A stretch of 11,669 nt of DNA from an uncultured Clostridia bacterium (GCA_947625565.1 CANQOU010000029.1:1-11669), one strand, 5' to 3'; shown: positions 1-7,076, numbered from the stretch's first letter. Notes: generated from the sequence alone by a model not told the origin. Translations and numbers: made by a program.

Positions 1-1
1 T

Positions 2-184
2 TTTATCGATGTTTTCAATCGTTATAGTAGCTAATCTTGATTCTTCTTGTCCCTGGCCGACTTGAGTCATATTGGCGTGCGTATACGGTTGTACCCACCA
101 AGTTATAATATATGGAATAATAGAAAAAGGATGGATTTTATAAAAAACAGATAAAAAATTTTCAAAAAAATGAAGAAAGAAATT
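2..184 (-). other. unassigned left edge; open minus-strand frame of doubtful reality
   Basis: A minus-strand frame stays open from a TGA at 187-185 to the window edge (61 codons). Its only ATG is at 70-68, reading MTQVGQGQEESRLATITIEN and running off the window. No ribosome binding site precedes that ATG at a usable distance. The nearest purine-rich stretch, GGTGGG, lies more than 20 bases upstream. I do not recognise the peptide. The + strand in the same place has only short frames interrupted by stops. Bases 1-110 are about 39% GC by hand count while 121-300 are about 17%, so the first 110 bases may be the 5' part of a minus-strand gene or a remnant of something else. Confidence that this is a true gene is low. 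Confidence 0.2.
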
Positions 185-270
185 TCATAATTTTATGGAA
201 GAAAACACAAAAACGAGTTAACATAAAGTAAAAAACTAAATTTATGAGTAAAAAATAAATATTTAATTAT

Positions 271-298
271 TTGAAAATGTAAAAAAATATGTTATACT
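271..298 (+). promoter_or_regulatory. sigma-A-type promoter for ruvC
   Basis: TTGAAA at 271-276 and TATACT at 293-298 are separated by 16 bases. A TGT just before the -10 gives an extended -10 element. It sits about 65 bases upstream of ruvC in very AT-rich DNA. AAAGGAG at 348-354 then serves as the ribosome binding site. It probably drives ruvC, holA and sleB, since no other convincing promoter or terminator was seen between them. Confidence 0.6.
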
Positions 299-364
299 GT
301 AAACAATAAAAATTTTAGAAAACATACTTGAAAAATAAACCAAAAGCAAAGGAGCAAAAAAAAT

Positions 365-850
365 ATGCGTATATTAGGAATAGATCCAGGATTTGCTATA
401 ACAGGATATAGTGTAATAGATTATATAGGCAATAGATTCCAACTAATTAAATCAGGAGCAATATTAACAGAAGCAAAAACATCATTTCCATTAAGATTAG
501 AGAAAATATATACTGATTTGACAGAAATTATACAAAGCTACAAGCCAGATGCAATGTCTATAGAAGAACTATTTTTCAATAACAATGCAAAAACAGCAAT
601 AAATGTAGCGCAAGCCAGAGGAGTTATTTTAATGACAGCCAGGATTCAGAAACTAGATGTATTTGAATATACACCTCTACAAGTAAAGCAAGCAGTAACA
701 GGCTATGGTAGAGCAGATAAAATTCAAGTACAAAGAATGGTAAAAATGATATTAAATGAAGAAAAGTTACCAAAGTTAGACGATATAACAGACAGTATGG
801 CAATAGGAATATGCCATGCACACTCAGCTAAATTTGCTTCTAAGATATAA
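365..850 (+). CDS. ruvC: Holliday junction resolvase RuvC
   Basis: RuvC is a dimeric metal-dependent endonuclease that makes paired nicks in Holliday junctions, acting with RuvAB branch migration in recombinational repair. The 161 residues match the family's usual length. The RNase H-like active site is intact: Asp7 in GIDPG, Glu67/Glu68 in SIEELFF, and Asp140 and Asp143 in DDITDSMAIGICHAH near the C-terminus. The VKQAVTGYGRADK segment (about 107-119) is typical of RuvC. The start is supported by AAAGGAG at 348-354 and by the conserved MRILGIDPG opening. It is the first gene after the promoter at 271-298 and is followed 66 bases later by holA. The often-adjacent ruvA and ruvB do not follow it here. 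Confidence 0.96.
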   Translation: MRILGIDPGFAITGYSVIDYIGNRFQLIKSGAILTEAKTSFPLRLEKIYTDLTEIIQSYKPDAMSIEELFFNNNAKTAINVAQARGVILMTARIQKLDVFEYTPLQVKQAVTGYGRADKIQVQRMVKMILNEEKLPKLDDITDSMAIGICHAHSAKFASKI

Positions 851-916
851 CTGTATATCATAAGAAAAATCTTAGAAAAAATAGAAAGACAAAATAATTG
901 ATAAGTAGGTGCGAAT

Positions 917-1939
917 ATGATAAAGATAGAAGAATTGGAAAAACAATTACAAAATAAAAAAATTGGAAGTATATATCTTTTATATGGGGAAGAACAATAC
1001 TTATTAGAACAATGTATAAAAAAAATACGAGGAATATTTGGAGAATGTATAAAAGGAATAAATTACATTCAAATAGATGAAAATACTGCATCAGAAATTA
1101 TATCTGACATTGAAACACCAAGTTTTGGATATGAAAAAAAATTAATCATTGCAAAAAATACAGGACTATTTGCAAAAGAAGGACGTAAAAAATCAGAAGA
1201 ACTTGTAAAATTAAAGAACAAATTAAACAATTATATAAAAGAAAATATAGATATTATTAATCAAAGTGTTGTATTGATATTTGTAGAAAAAGAAATTGAA
1301 AAATCAGAACTATATAAAACAATAGATAAATTAGGAATTACTTGCGAATTTGACTATCAGAAACCAATGCAGTTAATTGCAAGACTAAAAACAATTTGCA
1401 ATCAATACAATGTAAAAGTAGAAAATTATGTATTACAATATTTTATAGAAGCTTGTGGTACAAATATGCAGGAACTAATAAATGAAATTCGCAAACTCAT
1501 TGAATATGCAGGTGAAGGGGGAACAATAAAAAAAGAAGATGTTGATATATTGTGTATTAAAAAATTAGAAAGTGTAATTTTTGATTTAACAGATAATTTA
1601 GGGAGAAAAAATATTTCAAAAGCATTAGAAGTTTTAAAAAATTTAATATATGAAAAAGAGCCAATTCAAAAAATTTTAATAACATTATATAATCATTTCA
1701 AAAAACTATATTTAACAACAATTGCAATTATATTAAATAAAGATATAGCAGAAAGTTTAAATTTAAAGTCAAATCAAACATTTTTAGTAAATAAATATAA
1801 AACACAAGTTGGATATTTCAAAGGTAAAGAATTAAGACACATTATGCAGGACTTATGTGATTTAGATTATAAATCAAAAAATGGATTGATTGATTTACAA
1901 ATTGGATTAGAAACAATACTGTGTAAATATTGTGGATAA
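917..1939 (+). CDS. holA: DNA polymerase III subunit delta (clamp loader)
   Basis: The delta subunit opens the beta sliding clamp within the clamp-loader complex so that the clamp can be placed on primed DNA. At 340 residues it has the standard size. The N-terminal AAA+-like fold opens with SIYLLYGEEQYLLEQ (about 18-32). The family-typical stretch ETPSFGYEKKLIIAKN follows at about 66-81. No P-loop is visible, as expected, since delta does not hydrolyse ATP. Near residue 220 begins FDLTDNLGRKNISKALEVL, characteristic of the C-terminal collar domain. TAGGTG at 906-911 is a modest ribosome binding site five bases before ATG. It lies 66 bases after ruvC and 61 bases before sleB. Identification rests on overall family resemblance rather than catalytic residues. 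Confidence 0.92.
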   Translation: MIKIEELEKQLQNKKIGSIYLLYGEEQYLLEQCIKKIRGIFGECIKGINYIQIDENTASEIISDIETPSFGYEKKLIIAKNTGLFAKEGRKKSEELVKLKNKLNNYIKENIDIINQSVVLIFVEKEIEKSELYKTIDKLGITCEFDYQKPMQLIARLKTICNQYNVKVENYVLQYFIEACGTNMQELINEIRKLIEYAGEGGTIKKEDVDILCIKKLESVIFDLTDNLGRKNISKALEVLKNLIYEKEPIQKILITLYNHFKKLYLTTIAIILNKDIAESLNLKSNQTFLVNKYKTQVGYFKGKELRHIMQDLCDLDYKSKNGLIDLQIGLETILCKYCG

Positions 1940-2000
1940 TAAATATGTATAAATAAACCAAATATTGATAAAAATAACAATATCAGTAGGAGGTTTTTTT

Positions 2001-2678
2001 ATGTTCAAAAATAGAAATATCAAAGTAATAATAATAATTTTTGCAATTAGCATATTCTCAATGTTAAGTATATATTCAGTTCAAGCATTATCTAAATATG
2101 GTTCAAGAGGAAATGAGGTAACACAAATTCAAAGTAAACTAAAGAGATGGGGATACTATAATGGAAGTGTAGATGGAATTTATGGTAGTCAAACACAAGC
2201 AGCAGTAAAATATTTTCAAAGAAAAAATGGATTAACAGCAGATGGAATTGCAGGACCAGCAACTTTAAAAGCAATGGGAATTATGTCATCAAGTGGAAAC
2301 TCATCAGGTGGAAGTACCTCTAGCAATTCAAGTAATGTTAATTTATTATCAAGACTTGTATATGCAGAATCAAGGGGAGAACCATATACTGGACAAGTAG
2401 CAGTAGCATCAGTAGTATTAAATAGAGTAAAAAGTAATTCATTTCCAAATACAATATCTGGAGTTATATATCAATCAGGAGCATTTGATGCAGTATCAGA
2501 TGGACAAATAAATTTAAGCCCAAATGATACAGCCAAAAAAGCAGCACAAGATGCTATAAATGGTTGGGACCCAAGTTATGGTGCAATTTATTATTTTAAT
2601 CCTGCAACAGCTACAAACAAATGGATATGGTCAAGACCAATGACTGTAACAATAGGTAAGCATAGATTTTGTAAATAA
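2001..2678 (+). CDS. sleB: spore cortex-lytic enzyme SleB, secreted
   Basis: SleB hydrolyses the muramic-delta-lactam-containing spore cortex during germination. I place the start at ATG 2001 because AGGAGG (1989-1994) lies seven bases before it; an in-frame ATG at 1965 has no such site. The resulting 225-aa protein begins with a signal peptide: Lys/Arg residues, a hydrophobic run at about 9-27, and a likely cleavage after VQA (27-29). A PG_binding_1 repeat follows at about 33-92, with DGIYGSQTQAAVKYFQ and the GLTADGIAGPATL ending. A Ser/Gly/Asn linker spans about 96-112. The Hydrolase_2 (SleB-type) catalytic domain fills the rest, with Glu123 in VYAESRGEPYTGQVA the expected catalytic acid. 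No ypeB partner is adjacent. A related vegetative cell-wall hydrolase cannot be fully excluded, but domain order and length are those of SleB. Confidence 0.9.
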   Translation: MFKNRNIKVIIIIFAISIFSMLSIYSVQALSKYGSRGNEVTQIQSKLKRWGYYNGSVDGIYGSQTQAAVKYFQRKNGLTADGIAGPATLKAMGIMSSSGNSSGGSTSSNSSNVNLLSRLVYAESRGEPYTGQVAVASVVLNRVKSNSFPNTISGVIYQSGAFDAVSDGQINLSPNDTAKKAAQDAINGWDPSYGAIYYFNPATATNKWIWSRPMTVTIGKHRFCK

Positions 2679-2682
2679 GTAA

Positions 2683-2711
2683 TTGAAATTAAAAACAAAG
2701 TTTGATATAAT
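2683..2711 (+). promoter_or_regulatory. sigma-A promoter for dnaE
   Basis: TTGAAA at 2683-2688 and a perfect TATAAT at 2706-2711 are spaced 17 bases apart, with a TGA extended -10 just upstream. The predicted transcript starts near 2718, giving a leader of about 20 bases with AGGAGG (2728-2733) six bases before the dnaE ATG. The promoter lies wholly in the 61-base gap after sleB, so dnaE can be expressed independently of the upstream genes. Confidence 0.75.
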
Positions 2712-2739
2712 GAGCCTAAAGATAAAAAGGAGGTAGACT

Positions 2740-5700
2740 ATGTCAAACTTTGTTCATTTACATATACACAGCGAATATAGCCTATTAGATGGAGCAAATA
2801 GAATAAAGGATTTACCAGTAAGAGCAAAAGAATTAGGAATGGATGCAATTGCCCTAACAGACCATGGAGTTATGTATGGTGCAATTGACTTTTATAAAGC
2901 TTGCAAAAAAGAAGGAATAAAACCAATAATAGGATGTGAAGTATATGTAGCAATGCGTTCAAGATTTGACAAAGAGCCTAATATAGATAATAAATACTAT
3001 CACTTAATATTACTTGCAAAAAATAATGAAGGATATAAAAATCTTAGTAAATTAGTATCACTTGGATTTTTAGATGGATATTATTATAAACCAAGAATAG
3101 ATAAAGAAATTTTAGAAAAATATCATGAAGGGCTAATTTGTCTAAGTGCTTGTTTAGCAGGAGAGATAAATCAAAAGCTTTTAAATGGAAAGGAAAAAGA
3201 AGCTGAAGAAGCGGCTTTATGGCATAAAAATCTTTTTAAAGAAGATTACTATATAGAAATACAAAATAATGGAATTCAAGAGCAAGTGCTAGCTAACCAA
3301 AAACTGATAAAACTTGCACGCAAATTAGATATTCCACTTGTTGCAACAAACGATGCACATTATTTGAAAAAAGAAGATGCATATAACCACGAAGTATTAT
3401 TGTGTATTCAAACAGGAAAAAGAATGAGTGACTCTGATAGAATGAGATTTGATACAGACGAGCTATATGTAAAATCTCCTGAAGAAATGACAGAATATTT
3501 TTCAAGTTTTCCTGATGCAATAGAAAATACAGTTAAGATTGCCGAAAAATGCAATGTGGAATTTGAATTTGGACATACAATATTACCTAATTATGATGTA
3601 CCACCAGAATTTGAAACACATTATGATTATCTGAAAAAATTATGTGATGATGGACTAAAAGAAAGATATATCGAAATTACAAAAGAAATTCAAGAAAGAG
3701 CAGATTACGAATTATCAGTAATAAAGAAAATGGGATATGTAGACTATTACCTTATAGTATGGGACTTTATTCATTATGCAAAATCACAAGGAATACCAGT
3801 AGGACCAGGACGTGGGTCAGGAGCAGGTTCTATATTAGCATATAGTATAGGTATTACAGATATAGACCCAATAAAATATGGGCTAATATTTGAAAGATTT
3901 TTAAATCCAGAAAGAATTAGCATGCCAGATTTTGATGTAGACTTTTGCTATGAAAGAAGGCAAGAAGTTATAGATTATGTTTCAAGAAAATATGGACATG
4001 ACCATGTTTCACAGATTATAACATTTGGAACTATGTCAGCAAGAATGGTAATTAGAGATGTAGCAAGAGTATTAGATGTACCATATGCAGAAGCAGATAG
4101 CTTAGCAAAAATGATACCAAATGAGTTACATATTACCATTAAAAAAGCTTTGGAACAAAATCGAGAGTTAAAAGAAAAATATGAAAATGAAGCAGATATT
4201 AAAAATCTATTAAACATTGCTATGGGCTTAGAAGGAATGCCAAGACAAGCATCTACACATGCTTGTGGAATAGTTATTACAAAAGAACCAGTAGATACCT
4301 ATGTCCCTCTATATGTAAGAGATAATCAAATATCAACACAATATATAATGACAACATTGGAAGAACTAGGACTATTAAAAATGGACTTTTTAGGGCTTAG
4401 AACATTAACTGTTATACAAGATACAATAAATTTAGTAAAACAAACAAAAGGAATAGATGTAGAATTTGATAAAGAAATGGCAGATCAAAAAGTATATAAA
4501 TTATGGCAAGAAGGAAATTCTTCAGGTATTTTCCAATTTGAAAGCCAAGGAATGACGAACTTTATGAAAGAATTAAAACCAGACTGTTTGGAGGATTTAA
4601 TTGCAGGAGTGTCTTTATACAGACCAGGACCAATGGATCAAATACCAAGATATGTAAAAGGAAAACAAAATCCGGGACATAATGAATATACACATCCAAG
4701 TTTAGAGCCAATCTTAAATGTTACATATGGTTGTATGGTATATCAAGAACAAGTTATGCAGATAGTTAGAGAATTAGCAGGATATTCTCTAGGAAGAGCA
4801 GACTTAGTTAGACGTGCAATGGGAAAAAAGAAATTAGATGTTATGGCAAAAGAAAGAGAAATTTTTATACATGGACAAGTAGATGAAGATGGAAAAATAA
4901 TAGTTCCAGGCTGTGTTAGAAATGGTATAGATGAAGCATCTGCAAATAAAATATTTGATGAAATGGCTGAATTTGCAAAATATGCTTTTAATAAATCACA
5001 TGCAGCTTGCTATGCAGTAGTAGCATACAGGACAGCATATTTAAAAGCATATTATCCAGCTGAATTTATGGCAGCAACATTAAATAGCTTTTTAGGAAAC
5101 TTAGATAAAATTCCTGAATATATTGACGAATGTAAGAGACTAGGAATAGAAATTTTAAAACCAGAAATAAACAAAAGCAATACTAAATTTACAGTAGAAG
5201 ATAACAAAATACGTTTTGGATTAGGAAGCATAAAAAATGTAGGAATTGCAGCAGTTGAAGCAATAGTAGAAGAAAGAAATACAAATGGAAATTTCAAAGG
5301 ATTTATTGACTTTTGCGAAAGAACTATTGAAAAAGGTGTAAATAAAAAATGCATAGAAAGTTTAATTAAGGCTGGAGTTTTTGAAGAATTTGAACAAACC
5401 AGAAGCACTCTATTAGCGTCTTTTGAGCAAATAACAGAAAACATTCAAAGCAGCAAAAAGAAGGGGCTATCAGGACAAGTATCTATGTTTGATATAGCAA
5501 CAACAGAAGAAAAAGAACAAATGCAAAATCAAAAATATAGTTTTGAAATACATGACGAGGTTTCTAATAAAGAACTTTTATCTATGGAAAAAGAAATGCT
5601 AGGAATATACATATCAGGACATCCTTTAGAAAAATATAGAGAAAAAATACAAGCACAAACAAATATAAGTACATTAGATTTAAGAGAAATAAATGAAGCA

Positions 5701-6228
5701 AACTCTCAACTTGAAAAAGATATAGTAGAATCTCCAAAATTCATAGATGGGCAAAAAGTTAAATATGCAGGAATAATTACATCTATAAAAAAGAAATACA
5801 CAAAAAACAATAAAATTATGGCATTTGTCACAATAGAAGATTTATATGGCTCAGCAGAAATTTTGGTATTTGAAAGTGCTTATCTAAATGCAAAAGATGC
5901 ATTGGTAGAAGAAAATATAGTAATGGTAGAAGGAAGATTAAGCATAAGAGAAGATGATGTAACAATTATAGCAAATACAGTTCAAAACTTTAGTGAACAA
6001 AAACAAAATATTTTAATTTTTGATATCACAGACTTAGAAGAAGAAAAAAAAGCAAAACTTAGAGGAGGAATTAAATATTTTACAGGAGACAGAAATAATA
6101 TACATGTATTTGTTCAAATAAATGAAGAACAAAAATCTTGTGGGGCTATGTATGTAAGTGAAGACATTATAGAAATATTTAAAAAAATAATAGGAGAAAA
6201 AAGAGTAATATTAAAACAAATTGAATAA
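2740..6228 (+). CDS. dnaE: DNA polymerase III subunit alpha (DnaE)
   Basis: This is the catalytic subunit of a C-family replicative polymerase. The 1162 residues are the full family length. The PHP domain is N-terminal; residues at the metal-ligand positions of active PHP exonucleases are all present: His8, His10, Asp17, His42, Glu67, His88, Cys138, Asp205 and His207. The palm carries PGRGSGAGS followed by PDFDVDF with Asp399 and Asp401; the third catalytic Asp is Asp549 in MDFLGLRTL. A helix-hairpin-helix region lies at about 830-900 (LGSIKNVGIAAVEAI). An OB fold spans about 1007-1085, starting VKYAGIITSIKKKYTK. A short C-terminal domain follows. It has no DEDD exonuclease insertion, so it is DnaE rather than PolC. 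It has its own promoter and a strong ribosome binding site. Whether it is the main replicase or works beside PolC cannot be told here. Confidence 0.97.
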   Translation: MSNFVHLHIHSEYSLLDGANRIKDLPVRAKELGMDAIALTDHGVMYGAIDFYKACKKEGIKPIIGCEVYVAMRSRFDKEPNIDNKYYHLILLAKNNEGYKNLSKLVSLGFLDGYYYKPRIDKEILEKYHEGLICLSACLAGEINQKLLNGKEKEAEEAALWHKNLFKEDYYIEIQNNGIQEQVLANQKLIKLARKLDIPLVATNDAHYLKKEDAYNHEVLLCIQTGKRMSDSDRMRFDTDELYVKSPEEMTEYFSSFPDAIENTVKIAEKCNVEFEFGHTILPNYDVPPEFETHYDYLKKLCDDGLKERYIEITKEIQERADYELSVIKKMGYVDYYLIVWDFIHYAKSQGIPVGPGRGSGAGSILAYSIGITDIDPIKYGLIFERFLNPERISMPDFDVDFCYERRQEVIDYVSRKYGHDHVSQIITFGTMSARMVIRDVARVLDVPYAEADSLAKMIPNELHITIKKALEQNRELKEKYENEADIKNLLNIAMGLEGMPRQASTHACGIVITKEPVDTYVPLYVRDNQISTQYIMTTLEELGLLKMDFLGLRTLTVIQDTINLVKQTKGIDVEFDKEMADQKVYKLWQEGNSSGIFQFESQGMTNFMKELKPDCLEDLIAGVSLYRPGPMDQIPRYVKGKQNPGHNEYTHPSLEPILNVTYGCMVYQEQVMQIVRELAGYSLGRADLVRRAMGKKKLDVMAKEREIFIHGQVDEDGKIIVPGCVRNGIDEASANKIFDEMAEFAKYAFNKSHAACYAVVAYRTAYLKAYYPAEFMAATLNSFLGNLDKIPEYIDECKRLGIEILKPEINKSNTKFTVEDNKIRFGLGSIKNVGIAAVEAIVEERNTNGNFKGFIDFCERTIEKGVNKKCIESLIKAGVFEEFEQTRSTLLASFEQITENIQSSKKKGLSGQVSMFDIATTEEKEQMQNQKYSFEIHDEVSNKELLSMEKEMLGIYISGHPLEKYREKIQAQTNISTLDLREINEANSQLEKDIVESPKFIDGQKVKYAGIITSIKKKYTKNNKIMAFVTIEDLYGSAEILVFESAYLNAKDALVEENIVMVEGRLSIREDDVTIIANTVQNFSEQKQNILIFDITDLEEEKKAKLRGGIKYFTGDRNNIHVFVQINEEQKSCGAMYVSEDIIEIFKKIIGEKRVILKQIE

Positions 6229-6229
6229 A

Positions 6230-6258
6230 TTGACAATATGCAGGAAAACTTATATAAT
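6230..6258 (+). promoter_or_regulatory. perfect-consensus sigma-A promoter
   Basis: TTGACA at 6230-6235 and TATAAT at 6253-6258 are both exact consensus with the optimal 17-base spacer. The -35 begins two bases after the dnaE stop codon. It is predicted to start transcription near 6265 and so to drive the Spo0A-like gene at 6321 independently of dnaE. No sequence close to the classic 0A box was seen overlapping it. Confidence 0.8.
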
Positions 6259-6287
6259 GCTGTTGTAACTACAAGTAATATGCTAGG

Positions 6288-6310
6288 AAAGGAGAGGAAG
6301 GAAAGCTTCC
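6288..6310 (+). promoter_or_regulatory. distant ribosome binding site with intervening hairpin
   Basis: AAAGGAGAGG (6288-6297) is the best Shine-Dalgarno sequence ahead of the gene at 6321, but the linear distance (over 20 bases) is too long. Between them GGAAG (6296-6300) and CTTCC (6306-6310) can form a perfect five-pair hairpin with a five-base loop. Folding removes about 15 bases and brings GGAG (6291-6294) to a normal distance from the ATG. ATGs also occur at 6317 (another frame, 15 codons) and 6327 (same frame). The fold is inferred from the sequence. Confidence 0.45.
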
Positions 6311-6320
6311 AAAAATATGA

Positions 6321-6734
6321 ATGAATATGTTTTATGCAAAACTAGTAGAACGGTTGGAAGATAAGAAGATTCGTGCAATGGCAATCAAAATCGGTGATAC
6401 GGATTTTGATGAAAAAATCACAGGACTTTTTTATCGTTTGAACTTACCACTGAATGAAGGAACGGCCTATATAAGTATGGCTATAAAAATACTTAATGAA
6501 GAAGCAAAATACTATGATGGAAATTCTGTAATTTATGTAGTGGCAAGAGCTTTAAAAGAATCTGCAAAAAATGTTAATATGTGCATTACTCATTCTATTG
6601 AAACAGCATGGCTGAGAATGGATATTGATGTAATGACAAAGATTTTTGGAACATGCAAATGGAATAAAGCTCCCTCCAATCCAGAGTTTATTACAGCCTG
6701 TGTAAAATTTATTCAGACAGGAGTAAAATGGTAA
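6321..6734 (+). CDS. standalone Spo0A C-terminal-domain-like protein
   Basis: This 137-aa protein resembles the DNA-binding effector domain of the sporulation regulator Spo0A (Spo0A_C family). The match begins at about residue 28 (DFDEKITGLFYRLNLP) and runs to the end. The most telling stretches are HSIETAWLRMDIDVM (91-105), IFGTCKW (108-114) and APSNPEFITACV (117-128), which parallel HAIEVAW, LFGYTV and KPTNSEFIAMV of Bacillus Spo0A. Only about 27 residues precede the domain, so there is no phospho-acceptor receiver. In the presumed recognition helix (about 83-93, KNVNMCITHSI) the Arg/Glu/Arg/Arg positions of Spo0A are Asn84, Asn86, Met87 and Thr90, so it may bind another sequence or none. 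The reading frame is certain from homology. The start could also be ATG 6327. Codon use is mixed (CGG, CGT, TTG, CTG), unlike the neighbours. It has its own promoter and terminator. Confidence 0.82.
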   Translation: MNMFYAKLVERLEDKKIRAMAIKIGDTDFDEKITGLFYRLNLPLNEGTAYISMAIKILNEEAKYYDGNSVIYVVARALKESAKNVNMCITHSIETAWLRMDIDVMTKIFGTCKWNKAPSNPEFITACVKFIQTGVKW

Positions 6735-6740
6735 TAAACT

Positions 6741-6776
6741 AAATCCGGGAAGTCAAAAATTGGCTCCTGGATTTTT
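6741..6776 (+). terminator. rho-independent terminator after the Spo0A-like gene
   Basis: AAATCCGGGA (6741-6750) and GTC (6752-6754) pair with GGCTCC (6762-6767) and TGGATTT (6768-6774), allowing two G-T wobbles and one bulged A. The loop is AAAAATT. The T-run at 6772-6776 follows directly. It begins six bases after the stop codon. Confidence 0.75.
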
Positions 6777-6780
6777 ATAT

Positions 6781-6821
6781 AAAAAGAATAAGGGAAATGC
6801 CGAAACATTCCCTTTATTCTT
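6781..6821 (-). terminator. terminator for the convergent 55-aa gene
   Basis: AAGAATAA (6784-6791), GGGAA (6792-6796) and TG (6798-6799) pair with CA (6806-6807), TTCCC (6808-6812) and TTATTCTT (6814-6821). There is one bulged base on each side and a six-base loop. Read on the minus strand the stem ends in TTCTTTTT, and it begins seven bases after the minus-strand stop. It abuts the + strand terminator, forming a back-to-back pair. Confidence 0.65.
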
Positions 6822-6828
6822 GTTAGAA

Positions 6829-6996
6829 TCAAGTGGCTAATATAATATACCACTGACCATTTTCCTTGTCAAAATAGGTTGTACAATCCTCTCCCCGCCA
6901 ATATATGGCAATATCAGCATAAGCCTGACTTTTATTGTCATAAGGAAGAGACACCACTTTGTAATTTGCATAAACATTTTTTCCAAGTTCTAACAT
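6829..6996 (-). CDS. small hypothetical protein, 55 aa
   Basis: I do not recognise this protein. It reads MLELGKNVYANYKVV at the start, is rich in Tyr, Trp, Asp and Asn, has one Cys (residue 38, in YWRGEDCTTYF at 32-42) and ends with GQWYIILAT. It has no signal peptide or membrane segment and looks like a small soluble beta-rich protein. Support comes from signals rather than homology. A minus-strand GAAAGGAGAA ribosome binding site (7001-7010) puts GGAG six bases before ATG. An extended -10 promoter lies just upstream and a hairpin terminator just past the TGA. It converges on the Spo0A-like gene and shares its atypical codons (CGG, GTG, CTT); hand-counted GC is about 35%. Association in function with that neighbour is only inference. 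Confidence 0.68.
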   Translation of the reverse strand: MLELGKNVYANYKVVSLPYDNKSQAYADIAIYWRGEDCTTYFDKENGQWYIILAT

Positions 6997-7025
6997 AATG
7001 TTCTCCTTTCTAGGTTTATACTTTA

Positions 7026-7054
7026 ATTATATCACAATTTGCTGTAAAAGGCAA
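7026..7054 (-). promoter_or_regulatory. minus-strand promoter for the 55-aa gene
   Basis: On the minus strand TTGCCT (7054-7049) and a perfect TATAAT (7031-7026) are spaced 17 bases apart, with a TGA extended -10. Transcription would begin near 7019, giving a leader of about 23 bases that contains the AAAGGAG ribosome binding site. Confidence 0.65.
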
Positions 7055-7076
7055 AAAACAAATTTGCTCAATATAC

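Noticed and set aside
861..874. TAAGA-AAAA-TCTTA hairpin between ruvC and holA
   Set aside because: The stem is only five AT-rich pairs and no T-run follows, so it is not a convincing terminator.
1940..1990. Possible sigma-G promoter for sleB (GTATAAA with a downstream GATAAAAATA)
   Set aside because: Match to the forespore consensus is poor and the region is too AT-rich for such partial matches to mean anything.
1965..2000. Earlier in-frame ATG for sleB
   Set aside because: It has no ribosome binding site, would place the AGGAGG inside the coding region, and would add residues ahead of a well-formed signal peptide.
3293..5444. Long minus-strand open frames opposite dnaE
   Set aside because: They are antisense shadows of strongly conserved + strand coding, without ribosome binding sites or recognisable protein features.
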